From the NCBI RefSeq assembly GCF_900130125.1, contig NZ_FQXY01000007.1, positions 1-64,000 of the forward strand: a DNA stretch of 64,000 bases, read 5' to 3'. The notes beneath the pieces were generated by a model. The model was given only the letters and a program-made list of their open reading frames with translations, was not told where the DNA came from and ran no database searches. The translations under genes and the position numbers were made by a program. This document shows, piece by piece, positions 45,205 through 53,056 of the stretch (within the stretch, counting starts at the first letter, position 1; each line of letters opens with the position of its first letter). The stretch comes from Bacteroides congonensis. Lineage in GTDB: Bacteria > Bacteroidota > Bacteroidia > Bacteroidales > Bacteroidaceae.

Positions 45205-46083
45205 TTACTTACAAATGTTCTTTTTCATAAGACCCCAAAACCCGGTACTAATCATAGATATAGTAAATATAAACTGTCTTATATATATATTTTCTCTAAA
45301 ACCATAATACGCTTGTATCAACTTTCCATTTTTCTTTAAGAAATACCAATTGTTACAAATTGTATCATAATACCATTTTAATTGTCCTCGGCCGTGCGCT
45401 CCTCCCGTTGCTATATGTCGAGGCAAATTTATTTGAATAGCCCGAGAATCAAACATAATCTTCGCTCCCGATAAAGTACAACGGATAAAAAAGTCCGTTT
45501 CCTCACGATACGCATTTCCTTTATAATTTATATCAAACATAACTTGTTGTGCTACTTTTTTCTCGACTAAAGCAGCTGCCTGGCAAAAAGGAACTTCAAT
45601 CGGTACAGAAGTTGAGTAAGTGAAATTTGCACTAATCTTACGAACATCTACTATTTTTTTTATAGTAGAACAATTAACATTCATCAAACGGACATAATCA
45701 TCAATTCGATTATTATATTTCAAGGGTAAGTAAAGTGCTTTTGCTCCGCAAATTTGTGCTTGAAATCGTACTAATGTTTCTTTCAAGAAACGGATAGAAC
45801 CTGGATATAAAATACTATCATCATCCCCAAAATATATATACTCACTTTTTGCTAATTGAATACCAACATTTTTAGAATAGGTTTGTCGTAAGTTTCTGAA
45901 ATTTCTAGTATATCGAATCTGAGGATATTTTTTTTGAAGTTCCAAAATTACTTCTTGTGTATTATCTGTAGAACAATCATCCACAACTATAACTTCTACT
46001 ACATCTTCTTGCAAATAAGTAGGCAAAGTTATAGGTAATAAATTTGCCCTATTATAAGATGGGATAATTACCGATACATTCAT
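45205..46083 (-). CDS. Glycosyltransferase family 2 (GT-A)
   Basis: 292 aa. VSVIIPSYNRANLLPITLPT, VVDDCSTDNTQE and YIYFGDDDSILYPGSI (metal-binding motif, about 82-97) are intact. REETDFFIRCTLSGAKIMF near residue 195 is the acceptor/catalytic-base region often seen in this subgroup. Its ATG overlaps the stop of the upstream gene by 4 bases (46080-46083), indicating coupling. Confidence 0.92.
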   Translation of the reverse strand: MNVSVIIPSYNRANLLPITLPTYLQEDVVEVIVVDDCSTDNTQEVILELQKKYPQIRYTRNFRNLRQTYSKNVGIQLAKSEYIYFGDDDSILYPGSIRFLKETLVRFQAQICGAKALYLPLKYNNRIDDYVRLMNVNCSTIKKIVDVRKISANFTYSTSVPIEVPFCQAAALVEKKVAQQVMFDINYKGNAYREETDFFIRCTLSGAKIMFDSRAIQINLPRHIATGGAHGRGQLKWYYDTICNNWYFLKKNGKLIQAYYGFRENIYIRQFIFTISMISTGFWGLMKKNICK

Positions 46084-47249
46084 TTTATATCTATGCTTAA
46101 ATCATGAAACAAACCCATCCATTTGTCAATTAAACTAACTGGAGTATATTTACGACTATTCATCACAGCAGCATTAGCTATCTGATAAATAGTATCGTAA
46201 TTACTCATCAAATATTCCGCTTTATCTTTAAATGCATAGAGATTATTATTGGGGACAACATATCCATTAACTCCTGTTTCGATCATATCGCATAGTGATT
46301 CAAAACTGTTCATAACAATAGGAACACATGCATATTGAGAGGCTTCCATCAAAACCAAAGGGAATCCCTCATAGGCACTTGTCATAAAAAGGATTTTTGC
46401 TCGCTTATAATATGATTCCGGTTCAACATATCCTACCATATTAACGCGCTGTAATTGCAATTTAACAATCAAATTCTTAATCAAATCAAAATCCTCACCC
46501 TCTCCAATAATATCTAAACGCCAAGACCTTAAAGATATATTTTGCTCTAGTTCTTTCCATATATTTAAAGCCATTGAGATTCGTTTGTTTGAATCACTGA
46601 TACGTCCTACTATTATCACTAAATTTTCTTTCTTTCCATACTGTTCGATATCAAAAAACGAAGAATAAGATAAGGGATTAGCTATTACTCTATTTTTAGG
46701 ACTATTTCCTAATTGACATCTAAATTTTTCAGAAAGGGTAACATATGCATCACATATCTGCATATTCTTTTTGTGATGATAATACCTTTTCAAATTTACA
46801 TAAAAATAATATAACAGAAATAATATCCTACGAATATCCACCCACTTTTTTCGAGTACTATATACTATTGTTTTCAAAGACATCCACGATAAATATATTT
46901 GTCCATGGTGTAAAGTAACCAATGAAACAGAAATCTCTGCTTTTACTTTTTCACACAATTCCATACTATCAGAAGTAGTGTCATGATTAAACAAAATTGA
47001 GATATTTTTTTTCACCAAATCCTTTACAAGGAAATTTTTATTAGTAATAGAAGTAATAATTTCCTTATCCGGCAACGGAATTATCTTAATACTATTATCC
47101 AATGGATAACAAGGGCTTTCAAATTTCTGTTCAAAAGAATAAATAACAACCTCTTCTCCTTGACTAATTAATTCATTAGCTAATATAGATATCACCCGTT
47201 CTACTCCTCCTAAAGCAGGAAAATATTTATAAATAAACGCAATCTTCAT
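46080..47249 (-). CDS. Glycosyltransferase family 4 (GT-B)
   Basis: 389 aa. KIAFIYKYFPALGGVERVISILANELIS at the N terminus; the C-terminal donor motif is EGFPLVLMEASQYACVPIVMNSFESLCDMI (about 310-340), the EX7E pattern of GT4. The first glycosyltransferase gene after the export genes. Donor sugar not predictable. Confidence 0.92.
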   Translation of the reverse strand: MKIAFIYKYFPALGGVERVISILANELISQGEEVVIYSFEQKFESPCYPLDNSIKIIPLPDKEIITSITNKNFLVKDLVKKNISILFNHDTTSDSMELCEKVKAEISVSLVTLHHGQIYLSWMSLKTIVYSTRKKWVDIRRILFLLYYFYVNLKRYYHHKKNMQICDAYVTLSEKFRCQLGNSPKNRVIANPLSYSSFFDIEQYGKKENLVIIVGRISDSNKRISMALNIWKELEQNISLRSWRLDIIGEGEDFDLIKNLIVKLQLQRVNMVGYVEPESYYKRAKILFMTSAYEGFPLVLMEASQYACVPIVMNSFESLCDMIETGVNGYVVPNNNLYAFKDKAEYLMSNYDTIYQIANAAVMNSRKYTPVSLIDKWMGLFHDLSIDIK

Positions 47250-47266
47250 GGGTGTTTCATATATTA

Positions 47267-48358
47267 TTATTTGAGTTCTTGCTTTAACTTAGCCCAAAAA
47301 CATTTACCCAATAAACTCCACCCTCCTGCAATAATCATTGCTAAAAAGATGAATAAGATAACATATACTTTTCTGCTCATTCCTGAGCTTAAACGAGGTA
47401 CCACTGCTGGTTCTACTACTGCAAACACAGGTTTTGCTTCCTGTACCTTGGCTCTAGCTACTTGTAACTGATTAGCCACTTGACTATACACTTGATAAGC
47501 CAAACTCATATCATTTTGTAACCGTTCTTGCTCCGTCCGTACACTTTGAAGTATTAAATTATCATGAGAGTCAACATAGTCTGCATATTTTTTTTGAGCA
47601 AGATAGTATTCCTGTTGTCGTTCTTTAAACAGTTTTTCTAAATAAATGCAGTCTTCCGTGGCTTTAGCTATACGATAATTAATTATATAATTTTGTAGTT
47701 TACGAACAACTGAATCTGCAATTACAGTAGCAACTTCAGGATCTTGTAAAGTTACCAAAACTGAAGTTATAGCCGTTTTTTTATCCATAGATGCTCTTAC
47801 ATTTTTCTTCAAGAAATTTATTTTTGCAGTTTCTTTCTCTGTTAATTCTATTATTGACTGCCTTCTTTCATGCGTAGTTTCTCCCTCATCCACAAACAAA
47901 GATTTTACTCCACTGATAATTATCCCAGGTAAACCAATGATATAATTCCACCAAGGAGTAGATAAGTTTTCTAAATAAGTTTCGAATGTTGTGCTCACTT
48001 TTTCATCAGAAGGAGTCACTTTTATATGGAAAAGCCCAAGCAAAAAAGGTGTAGAAGATACAATATCAGCAGAAAGTGAAGCATTTAATGCGTCTGTAAC
48101 ATTTCCTGTTGTAATCTCACTACCCAAAAAGGAAGCAGCAAGTCCAGCGATACCATTATTTCCCTTTGTACTCCCCATCTCAGGAGAAAGAGTTACCTTT
48201 ACAGTATATTGCTTAGGAATACTTATTGCAACAACAATGCCTATAATCAATCCCACTCCGGCAGCTTTATATAAAATCTTACGGATACCAATAACCTTAC
48301 GCAAAATATCAAGTAGATCTATTTCAAATTCATCTGCCTTAACTTTATCACGCTCCAT
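47267..48358 (-). CDS. Wzz-type chain-length determinant protein
   Basis: 363 aa. Cytoplasmic N terminus, membrane segment 1 (about 33-53, LYKAAGVGLIIGIVVAISIP), a large periplasmic part with a coiled-coil-like stretch (about 225-300), and membrane segment 2 (about 333-352). There is no P-loop kinase domain, so it is Wzz-like rather than a full Wzc tyrosine kinase. It sets polymer length, working with the Wza-like protein encoded immediately upstream (7-base gap). Confidence 0.9.
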   Translation of the reverse strand: MERDKVKADEFEIDLLDILRKVIGIRKILYKAAGVGLIIGIVVAISIPKQYTVKVTLSPEMGSTKGNNGIAGLAASFLGSEITTGNVTDALNASLSADIVSSTPFLLGLFHIKVTPSDEKVSTTFETYLENLSTPWWNYIIGLPGIIISGVKSLFVDEGETTHERRQSIIELTEKETAKINFLKKNVRASMDKKTAITSVLVTLQDPEVATVIADSVVRKLQNYIINYRIAKATEDCIYLEKLFKERQQEYYLAQKKYADYVDSHDNLILQSVRTEQERLQNDMSLAYQVYSQVANQLQVARAKVQEAKPVFAVVEPAVVPRLSSGMSRKVYVILFIFLAMIIAGGWSLLGKCFWAKLKQELK

Positions 48359-48365
48359 GACTTCT

Positions 48366-50780
48366 TTATTTTTTGATTAGATTAGCAATAGAAGCAATCA
48401 TCATCCCTATTGAACTAAACGAAGTTGCATAAGCTAAAAGATTACCTACATTTGTCTTTTTCTTAGCCTTACTAGGCACAATAATCTCACATCCAGGCTC
48501 TATCTGTTTCTTACCACTACCTTTCACTTTCGCGACCTGACCATTCATATAAACTATGAATTTCTTACTCTTCTTCGCATTTTCAGAGTATCCACCGGAT
48601 TGATTCAAATAGTAGTCTACATTCTTACCTTCCATATAAGCAACTGTATTCGGAACCATTACAGCACCATTGATAGTAACTGTATTATTAGTCTTCGGAA
48701 TAGAAACAACATCGCCTTCACGTAATACAAGATCTGCCGTACTTCCCGGTTTAGCCAATGCTTTTTCCAAGTCGATGCCGACTGTGAATGTATTCTCAAT
48801 ACGAATACCCAAAGAATCAATCATCGCTTCGCCCAATTGCCTGCTCATTAAACGAATCACATCACCCATGCGTTTCTTTTCGCTAGCGTTAGCTACACGA
48901 GTCAGTTTCGCACCACGTAGGTAAGCGTAGTTCGTTGCACCACCGGCTTTGTTGATTAAATCCGAAAGGCGTTCTTCACGGCTGGTCATCGCATAAGAGC
49001 CACCGAAAAGGATTTCACCTTCAATAGCTACATTTTGTTGCGGCTGATAGCCGGGACTTCGACGTACATAAACCTCATCATAAGGTTGGAGTACAAATCC
49101 CGGCTTCCCATCCACCACAAATCCCTCTTTCAAAGAAAAAGTATATATCTGACCAATTGTATCGTTGTCTACCGTACTTCGGGGGTTCTTGATTCTGCGG
49201 GATACATCCACACGGACAACCGAAGCTGCTTCACGCAAACCACCTGCCTGGATGATAAGGTCTTCAAGAGTCATATTATCAGCATAGGGATAAGAATCCG
49301 GCTTGGCTACTTCACCGTGGATGACAACATCACCTTTATCTTCCAAGTCGTGGATACTTGGGATATAGAGGATGTCATTCTTCATTAGGATGATATTGGG
49401 GGAAGTACCATCCATTATGGCTTTGATGTCTACCGGGATAACTTCACTGGTCAGGTCTTCGCGTTGGCGGTAAAGGACGGCACGGTTCAGGAACGCATCA
49501 CCCGTAAGACCTTGTGATTCGTTGACGAGTTCGCGGATTGTGTTCAGTTTACCGTTCAGTTCATAAATTCCCGGGCGATAGACTGCACCACGGATTTCGA
49601 GTTTGTTAATGAAACGGTTAAGGATGGCTTCGGCTGTAACAACATCACCGTTTCGCATTTTATAGACGCTGTAATCCAAGTCTTTGACTGTATTTACTTC
49701 GTACTCCTGACCATTCTGACGTACTACACGCAGTGAACGGGTGTAGGCATCCGCTTCGAAACCACCGGCATAGCTGAGAAGGGTAGATAAGGATTCGTCT
49801 TTTTTCATTTCGAAACGCATGGAGCGTTTCACTTTTCCGTCGATCTTTACCAATACTTCGTAGGCGGGGACGATAATAACATCACCTTCCTGGAGACGGA
49901 TATCGTCCTGAATGTTTCCTTTCAGTATGAATTGGTAGACATCAATTGTGGCGATGTTCTTACCGTTTCTGACCAGTTGGACATTGCGAAGGCTTCCTAT
50001 GTCACTGACTCCGCCTGCACGGTAAAGTGCATGAAATACAGTGGCAAAAGAAGAAAGGGAATACGTGCCCGGTTGTACAACTTCGCCCATCACGTTGATT
50101 TGAATCGTACGTATACTACCCAGGGTCAGACGGATATCCGAGGTAGGGTCGGTTGCGCTGTTAAGGCCGTTGTATATCTTATTTAAAGTTTTCTTGAGAT
50201 AGTCGTTGGCTTCGGCGATGGTCATACCGTTCAGGTTGACAGGGCCGATTTTCTGAATGTTGATGGTGCCATCAGGGGAAATCTGCTGCCGGATAGTATT
50301 CTGGCTCGCTCCCCATATGTCGATAATCACTTCGTCACCCGGGCCGAGACGGTAGTTCAAGGGAGTGGCGATGTTCACACTAGGTTCAAAAGTCAGGTTT
50401 CGGGTATTGAAGATATTTCTGCCGAAAACTTGGTTGCCACGGTCGAGGTCTTGTGTGCTCGGGTGGTCTTCCTGCATGTCGGAAGTATTTTCTTTCGTTT
50501 CTTCACGCAGACGCGACTCATTAATATCAGTGCCGGTGGCATTGGAAGTATTTACATTGTTCTGACGTTCATACAACTGTTTCACACGCATCGCCTGTTC
50601 CTTGGTCACACCTTTGCGGGCTAGTTCCGAGGCTAGTTGTTTTTGTTCTTTTCCTTGCTTGATGCCATCTTTCACATATTCAAGGACTTGGGAATCACTC
50701 ATGCTTTGAGCCAGCAAAGGAGAGGCCCCCCCTAACATTAGAATGAATAGAAACGCAGTAATCTTTTTAGATAGTGTCAT
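48366..50780 (-). CDS. Wza-like polysaccharide export protein with multiple SLBB domains
   Basis: 804 aa from MTLSKKITAFLFILMLGGAS, a signal peptide. A Poly_export domain (PLNYRLGPGDEVIIDIWG, about 125-210) is followed by roughly five to six SLBB domains with recurring NVMGEVVQPGTYSLS / IRGAVYRPGIYELN / VIHGEVAKPDSYPYA / INGAVMVPNTVAYME motifs. A C-terminal hydrophobic segment (about 780-800) is present. Much longer than E. coli Wza (379 aa), as usual in Bacteroides. It forms the outer-membrane export channel. A longer frame from 50837 lies fully inside upxY and lacks a signal; 50780 overlaps the upxY stop by 14 bases, suggesting coupling. Confidence 0.92.
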   Translation of the reverse strand: MTLSKKITAFLFILMLGGASPLLAQSMSDSQVLEYVKDGIKQGKEQKQLASELARKGVTKEQAMRVKQLYERQNNVNTSNATGTDINESRLREETKENTSDMQEDHPSTQDLDRGNQVFGRNIFNTRNLTFEPSVNIATPLNYRLGPGDEVIIDIWGASQNTIRQQISPDGTINIQKIGPVNLNGMTIAEANDYLKKTLNKIYNGLNSATDPTSDIRLTLGSIRTIQINVMGEVVQPGTYSLSSFATVFHALYRAGGVSDIGSLRNVQLVRNGKNIATIDVYQFILKGNIQDDIRLQEGDVIIVPAYEVLVKIDGKVKRSMRFEMKKDESLSTLLSYAGGFEADAYTRSLRVVRQNGQEYEVNTVKDLDYSVYKMRNGDVVTAEAILNRFINKLEIRGAVYRPGIYELNGKLNTIRELVNESQGLTGDAFLNRAVLYRQREDLTSEVIPVDIKAIMDGTSPNIILMKNDILYIPSIHDLEDKGDVVIHGEVAKPDSYPYADNMTLEDLIIQAGGLREAASVVRVDVSRRIKNPRSTVDNDTIGQIYTFSLKEGFVVDGKPGFVLQPYDEVYVRRSPGYQPQQNVAIEGEILFGGSYAMTSREERLSDLINKAGGATNYAYLRGAKLTRVANASEKKRMGDVIRLMSRQLGEAMIDSLGIRIENTFTVGIDLEKALAKPGSTADLVLREGDVVSIPKTNNTVTINGAVMVPNTVAYMEGKNVDYYLNQSGGYSENAKKSKKFIVYMNGQVAKVKGSGKKQIEPGCEIIVPSKAKKKTNVGNLLAYATSFSSIGMMIASIANLIKK

Positions 50781-51354
50781 TGGTGTTTTTTGTAGATTCC
50801 ACATAACCGATTGGCATGTCCACGCAAGCACAGCCAAGCATATTTAAACGGACGGCGATTTTACTCTTGCCCCCTATCGTGACGAGTTCGCCGACAAGAC
50901 CTCTGAGAGGGCCTTTGATGACACGGACTTTCTCGCCACGTGCCAAAGGAGAACTGTTCATACAAATTGCTTCGTCGGAATAATCGAGCATGAAACGAAA
51001 ACGAGCCATCTGCTCATCGGGAATAACGGCAGGAGTGCTTTCACCACGCATCACCATATAACGGCTGACCGTGGAAAAACTTAGAACTTCCTTGCGTTCT
51101 TTAGGATCAGCATGTACAAATACCATCATCGGAAGCAATACAGTATTGACTACCTTACGACGGTCGCTCCATTGATGTATCTCTTGCTGGACGGGAACGA
51201 AAGTATCGATTCCCATCTTGAACAAACGCTCGGCAACCTTCTTCTCGTGATGCATACGAACCAGTGCTACATACCAGCGTTTTGAGTGTGCTACGCCTTC
51301 CCCTGTCCCACAACCGGGCGCGGCGCTAATAGACTTTTCCTTTGCAAAAATCAT
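50767..51354 (-). CDS. upxY: UpxY-family transcription antiterminator
   Basis: 195 aa, NusG-like: RWYVALVRMHHEKKVAERL begins the NGN domain (about 25-140), and ARGEKVRVIKGPLRGLVGELVTI is the KOW motif (about 140-165). UpxY proteins act only on their own capsule operon and stop early termination in its leader. It is the first gene after the invertible promoter. The usual partner gene upxZ, which in Bacteroides blocks UpxY proteins of other capsules, is absent here. Confidence 0.95.
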   Translation of the reverse strand: MIFAKEKSISAAPGCGTGEGVAHSKRWYVALVRMHHEKKVAERLFKMGIDTFVPVQQEIHQWSDRRKVVNTVLLPMMVFVHADPKERKEVLSFSTVSRYMVMRGESTPAVIPDEQMARFRFMLDYSDEAICMNSSPLARGEKVRVIKGPLRGLVGELVTIGGKSKIAVRLNMLGCACVDMPIGYVESTKNTNDTI

Positions 51355-51373
51355 AATTTTTTACCCCATGTTT

Positions 51374-51673
51374 ATCTGTTACTTCTTAGGTAACGGATTT
51401 TTATTTGCTACAAAGATAGAGAAAAATAATAATAGGAAACAAGCAATAAACTTCTTTTTTTCCTTTTTCTTTCAAATATGTCCACATAAAGTTTCTGAAC
51501 ATGAGGAATAAGCTCTTCATGCTCTGTGAATTTCTATTTCCTAACCTCAAAAAGCGTCTGTCTTGGAGTCCGGATAACCATATCTTTTCTTCCCTCATGT
51601 TGTTTTTTTTCCTTTTTATTGCTGTTGTATGCGTTCTGCATGTGTATTGTCCGTTACCTAAGAAGTAACAGAT
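51374..51673. other. Invertible promoter segment with perfect 24-bp inverted repeats
   Basis: Arms at 51374-51397 and 51650-51673 are perfect 24-bp inverted repeats. Each arm has a shorter inverted GTTAC-N7-GTAAC core, the layout of a tyrosine-recombinase site. The 252 bases between hold a promoter (51411-51443) that reads toward upxY, so this assembly shows the ON orientation. The invertase gene ends 40 bases away at 51713. Inversion would turn the promoter away from the operon. Confidence 0.92.
51411..51443 (-). promoter_or_regulatory. Capsule promoter inside the invertible segment
   Basis: CTTG (TTG-type -33, 51440-51443) then 21 bases then TATCTTTG (51411-51418) on the minus strand. The start point is near 51404, giving an untranslated leader of about 50 bases that crosses the left recombination arm before upxY. 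Confidence 0.65.
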
Positions 51674-51712
51674 TCACTAAATCCCTAAACCCTAATACTT
51701 TAGTTGAATTAT

Positions 51713-52660
51713 TCAGAGCATTCTAAAACTCTTCACGTAAGAATAATTCATTTTATTTACTTTTGTTCTTTCTTCTAATTCAAAGCCTTTTAAATAGATC
51801 TGTGTTGTCTTGATTGATTTATGTCCCAGCGATTCGCTTATCATCTCGATAGGAACTCCCCTGTATTTCGCAGTAGTAGCCCATGAATGCCGGAGTGTAT
51901 AAGAAGTGATGGACGAGCGTATCCGCAACTGTCTTGACAGGCACTTCAAGTCATTATTAAACCGTCTCAAAGCCGTCTGATACTCGCGGTATGCCTTTTC
52001 ATCCGTTCTCTTATATTCTCCGCTTAATATTCGGAAAAGATAGTTGGGACGATTATCGGGATACTCCTCATTATATCCGTTACACAAACGGGCAATGGCA
52101 TCCTGTGCCGAATCCAGAATCTCGAGACTCATGGGCGTACCGGTCTTCATACGGTTGTACTTCAAAAGTCCCTGCTCAACGTTAGATTTCTCCAAATGGG
52201 CAAAGTCGACAAACGGCATACCGCAAAACTGGAACAACAGACTGGCAACAGCTTGTGTGCGTCGCAGTTTCTCCGTCTTAGGGTCTTCGTTAAGCAAGAC
52301 ATGAAGTTCACGTATCGGAAGCGCCCTCTTCTGACGGGTATCGACACCCGTAAAGACATCCCGGAACAAACCGGGCACATAAGGAGCCTGACGGATATCA
52401 ACTCCCCGGTTGTAGATACAACGCAACATACGCATATACGTAGAAATCGTATTAGGCTTCAGATGAGAAGCCGCCAAATAGTTGCTATACGCCTTCAACG
52501 TATCGCGATTCACCCTACTGAAAGCGATGAATTGACTTCCGCAAAATTTCGTAAAGGAACGGATAGCATGTTTATACACATGAGCCGTTGAATAACGACC
52601 CTCCCTTCGCAAACGATCTATATATTCGTTTGCACAATTAGTAAATTGCTTTTTCTTCAT
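51713..52660 (-). CDS. Tyrosine-type DNA invertase adjacent to the capsule promoter
   Basis: 315 aa. SAM-like N-terminal core-binding domain (about 5-85), catalytic domain after 110. The tyrosine recombinase residues seen are Lys172 (NRMKTGT), Arg257-His258 (TLRHSWAT), His280 (SLGHKSI) and nucleophile Tyr289 (TTQIYLKG). At the first arginine position, where Bacteroidetes invertases usually read RGM.FVD, this one has Cys146 in FCGMPFVDFAHL (TGC at 52223-52225). It is expected to flip the 51374-51673 segment. No clear promoter was seen. Confidence 0.9.
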   Translation of the reverse strand: MKKKQFTNCANEYIDRLRREGRYSTAHVYKHAIRSFTKFCGSQFIAFSRVNRDTLKAYSNYLAASHLKPNTISTYMRMLRCIYNRGVDIRQAPYVPGLFRDVFTGVDTRQKRALPIRELHVLLNEDPKTEKLRRTQAVASLLFQFCGMPFVDFAHLEKSNVEQGLLKYNRMKTGTPMSLEILDSAQDAIARLCNGYNEEYPDNRPNYLFRILSGEYKRTDEKAYREYQTALRRFNNDLKCLSRQLRIRSSITSYTLRHSWATTAKYRGVPIEMISESLGHKSIKTTQIYLKGFELEERTKVNKMNYSYVKSFRML

Positions 52661-52954
52661 AAATAAATAATTACTTATCTAGTTAGTCATCAAATGACGG
52701 ACGGAATATAATAAGATTATAGATAAAATAAGTTGCCATTTCAGAATTACTCACTGTTTTCAACTGATTTTCGAATATTTTCTAAAAAAATAAGAACGGC
52801 GATGCAGTATTCCGAGAATCTCCGCATTTACCCTATAAAGCCAAGAAATAAAAAAGATAATCAGACCTATATCATAAGACCTAAAACCTGAGCTTAACAA
52901 GTGGGGGAAAAAACAAAAAAGAGAGAGAGTTTTTTATTTAACGTCCCCAAAAAA
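52661..52954. other. Intergenic region upstream of the invertase
   Basis: AT-rich, with the invertase start at one end and the terminator of the TPR gene at the other. Only a GAGAGAGAGAG stretch (52919-52929) stands out. No ORF, RNA or clear promoter recognised. Confidence 0.4.
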
Positions 52955-52990
52955 GAAACCCCTGCTAACTTTAAAGTTGGCAGGGGTTTT
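52955..52990 (-). terminator. Terminator downstream of the protease-like TPR gene
   Basis: AAACCCCTGC and GCAGGGGTTT type arms with AACTTTAAAGTT at the tip form a strong GC-rich hairpin. It is followed on the minus strand by CTTTTTTGGGG. Confidence 0.85.
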
Positions 52991-53056
52991 ATTTTAGATA
53001 CTGAGTTTATCTTTAAACGCCATTATTATCTTTAAACATCAGGCGCCATTACCTTT

